Shown here in pieces: positions 62,219-64,000 of a DNA stretch of 64,000 nucleotides (its first letter is position 1; each line of letters begins with the position of its first letter). The translations under genes and the position numbers were made by a program. The notes below the pieces were generated by a model that worked only from the letters and a program-made list of their open reading frames with translations, did not search any database and was not told the DNA's origin. The stretch is from Dyadobacter sp. CY312. GTDB lineage: Bacteria; Bacteroidota; Bacteroidia; Cytophagales; Spirosomataceae. The stretch is taken from NCBI RefSeq assembly GCF_021390535.1, contig NZ_JAJUXG010000013.1, positions 124,001 to 188,000 of the forward strand, read 5' to 3'.

Positions 62219-64000
62219 ATGAAAAATAAATTACCATTATTACGAAGCTGGCGCACGGCTCCGCTCCTGAGATTACAATACACATTTATAATTTTGCTGA
62301 CCAGCAGTTTGGCCGGCTTTGGACAAAATGTAGTAAGAGGAACCGTTTTTGACGAAAAAAATCAGGCGGTTGTTGGTGCTACCATTGCCATTAAATCAAC
62401 CACTTCTGGAACGGTTACCGATGCAAACGGGAAATTCAGCATCTCCACTAGCAAAGCACTGCCCTTGACGCTTGCGGCGAGTTATCTGGGATACAAAACA
62501 CAGGAAATCTCAACGGGAAACAGCTCTGAACCACTTCATATTCAGTTATCCGAAACCACCAATCAGCTGGACGAGACTGTTGTTGTTGGTTACACCACTT
62601 CCAAAAGGTCGAGCTACACAGGATCGGTTGCCGTTGTGAACGCCAAAGACCTTGAAAACCTGCAAATTACCACCATAGGAAAAGCTTTGCAGGGAACAAT
62701 ACCGGGACTACAATCCATCGCCTCGGCAGGACAGCCCGGAGCGGATGCCGAATTGTTTGTACGTGGCGTAGGTTCGGTAAATGCTTCAACAGCGCCGCTT
62801 TATGTGGTTGACGGGATTCCGGGAGCCAATGCCAACAATTTAAATCCAAGAGATATTCAGTCTATCTCGGTATTGAAAGACGCAACAGCAAGTGCGCTTT
62901 ATGGCTCGAGAGGTGCGAACGGAGTCATTGTTGTTACGACGAAATCGGGCTCACTGAACTCCAAACCGACTTTCAATTTCTCTGTCAACTACGGTTTTAC
63001 CGGTCGTGCCGTTAAAGATTATGAATATTTGTCGGCAAAAGATTATTACGAATTACAATGGGAAGCAATCCGCAACACGCAGGTAGACCAGGGCAAAACC
63101 GCCGAAGTAGCGGCACAATATGCGACGGATTATCTGGTGGATGGTTCACTTAAAGTCAACGTTTTCGGTCCGAACTTCCCGAAGCCGGTTGGGCTGGATG
63201 GAAGGTTGGTGGACGGTGCAACGGCACTCTGGAACGACGACTGGGGCAAGTCCATTTCACGCCCCGGTATTCGCCAGCAGTACGACCTGAGCATCAGTGG
63301 CGGAAGTGCCAATACCAAATATTTCCTTTCAGCGGGTTATCTGAATGAACAAGGGTGGATCAGAACTTCTGATTTCCGTCGATTCAATCTGCGTACCAAT
63401 TTACAGTCGAAAATAAACAACTGGCTTGATGCCGGAGCTACCGTTTCCTTGTCATCAGGTTTGCAAAAATCGCCAAACCAAAGCGACAGCAACACGGGAA
63501 ATTTCGCCAATTTCCAACGTTTGATATCCAACATTTACCCCGTTTACGAACGCAATGCGGACGGGACATTCATTTTGGATGAGCAGGGAAACAAGAGATG
63601 GGATTACGGAAGATATCGCCCGACAACGGCATCCAGCGGTTCCAACATTCTGGGTTCTGCTGAAAACGCGATCTCGGGCGACCAGACAGATGCGGTGCTG
63701 CTTGGAACCAATTTCACGCTTACATTTTTGCCAGGTTTGTTCATTAAAACCACTGCAAATGTGGATTACCGTGCCGGTACCTCGCACACCTACTCCCACT
63801 CCTATTACAGCACAGGGGTAATTACCGACGGTGCAGGAACAGCATCCAGAAGTTCGAGCCGTACACTGAACTACACCGTAAACAGTTTCCTGAATTATTC
63901 ATTAAACCTGGGCGCAAACCACGCATTGAGCCTGCTCGCAGGACCGGAAATTTATGTAAACAACAATTCTGAATTATCCGGAAGCCGCACTGGTTTTCAG
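62219..64000 (+). CDS. SusC/RagA-family TonB-linked outer membrane protein, 5' part (runs off the edge)
   Basis: About 594 residues are present; the right end is missing. Signal peptide region (MKNKLPLLRSWRTAPLLRLQ, then YTFIILLTSSLAGFGQ), a carboxypeptidase-regulatory-like domain (about 38-115, VVRGTVFDEKNQAVVGATIA), TonB box/plug start DETVVVGYTTSKRSSYTGSV, plug motifs IGKALQGTIPGLQSIASAGQ, RGVGSVNASTAPLYVVDGIP and VLKDATASALYGSRGANGVI, then barrel strands (YDLSISGGSANTKYFLSAGY, TNLQSKINNWLDAGATVSLS). No STN domain, unlike the SusC at 25287, so it probably does not signal to a FecR and is regulated differently. A SusD gene would be expected just to the right. Confidence 0.93.
   Translation, partial: MKNKLPLLRSWRTAPLLRLQYTFIILLTSSLAGFGQNVVRGTVFDEKNQAVVGATIAIKSTTSGTVTDANGKFSISTSKALPLTLAASYLGYKTQEISTGNSSEPLHIQLSETTNQLDETVVVGYTTSKRSSYTGSVAVVNAKDLENLQITTIGKALQGTIPGLQSIASAGQPGADAELFVRGVGSVNASTAPLYVVDGIPGANANNLNPRDIQSISVLKDATASALYGSRGANGVIVVTTKSGSLNSKPTFNFSVNYGFTGRAVKDYEYLSAKDYYELQWEAIRNTQVDQGKTAEVAAQYATDYLVDGSLKVNVFGPNFPKPVGLDGRLVDGATALWNDDWGKSISRPGIRQQYDLSISGGSANTKYFLSAGYLNEQGWIRTSDFRRFNLRTNLQSKINNWLDAGATVSLSSGLQKSPNQSDSNTGNFANFQRLISNIYPVYERNADGTFILDEQGNKRWDYGRYRPTTASSGSNILGSAENAISGDQTDAVLLGTNFTLTFLPGLFIKTTANVDYRAGTSHTYSHSYYSTGVITDGAGTASRSSSRTLNYTVNSFLNYSLNLGANHALSLLAGPEIYVNNNSELSGSRTGFQ

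Noticed and set aside
62053..62283. 76-codon minus-strand frame at the SusC start
   Set aside because: Overlaps the signal peptide of the SusC gene on the opposite strand; composition is that of an antisense frame.

Overview
The window looks like chromosome from a member of the Bacteroidota, most likely a Cytophagales/Spirosomataceae bacterium such as Dyadobacter or a relative. Evidence: SusC/SusD pairs, a FecI-type sigma factor with a FecR anti-sigma, an Oar-like TonB receptor, large secreted proteins with type IX secretion (T9SS) C-terminal domains, GDPD and PhoA-type phosphatases, and promoter boxes of the TAnnTTTG type. No rRNA, tRNA, insertion sequence or CRISPR array was seen. The genus is an inference from gene style, not a measured result.

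Layout. 0-6.4 kb: a TolC-type efflux protein, an orphan helix-turn-helix-like protein, a RES-domain protein, a membrane-anchored alpha/beta hydrolase and ApbE. Three copies of a structured dispersed repeat lie between them. 6.4-14 kb: a minus-strand efflux operon (tolC-hlyD-ABC-2 permease, no ATPase seen), a nested palindromic repeat, a Crp/Fnr regulator, an outer-membrane protein, and a luciferase-like oxidoreductase divergent from an HxlR regulator. 14.5-17 kb: a leaderless M6 metalloprotease, a 76-residue protein that copies its C-terminal module, and a proline-rich acidic small protein. This is the best candidate here for an undescribed system.

17.2-30.5 kb: a glycan-utilisation locus. 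A 1967-residue GH74-like xyloglucanase with malectin, Ig-like and two CBM3 modules is followed by an ECF sigma factor, FecR, SusC and SusD. The xyloglucanase and the sigma factor share the same GGGGAT / CTTGTCTGTATG promoter-like element, which suggests one autoregulated circuit. 30.5-35 kb: gene debris (2Fe-2S subunit, histidine kinase, response regulator and oxalate decarboxylase fragments) among intact DUF72, Dps, monooxygenase and cupin genes. 35.6-49.7 kb: RNA 2',3'-cyclic phosphodiesterase, YcaQ-like glycosylase, M14 carboxypeptidase, a T9SS surface protein, GDPD, an Oar-like receptor and a GDPD-alkaline phosphatase fusion. 50-53.5 kb: an A/T-rich run of same-strand genes (S41 peptidase and three proteins of unknown function) separated by hairpin-rich spacers, resembling mobile gene cassettes. 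53.7-64 kb: a second T9SS surface protein, a DHFR-family protein, a YtxH protein, a GAF sensor kinase, remnants of a trehalase and an AI-2E transporter, and the 5' part of another SusC gene running off the right edge.

Themes: polysaccharide (probably xyloglucan/cellulose) uptake, phosphate scavenging from diesters and monoesters, export of surface proteins, and repeated local gene decay that leaves mostly 3' gene ends.
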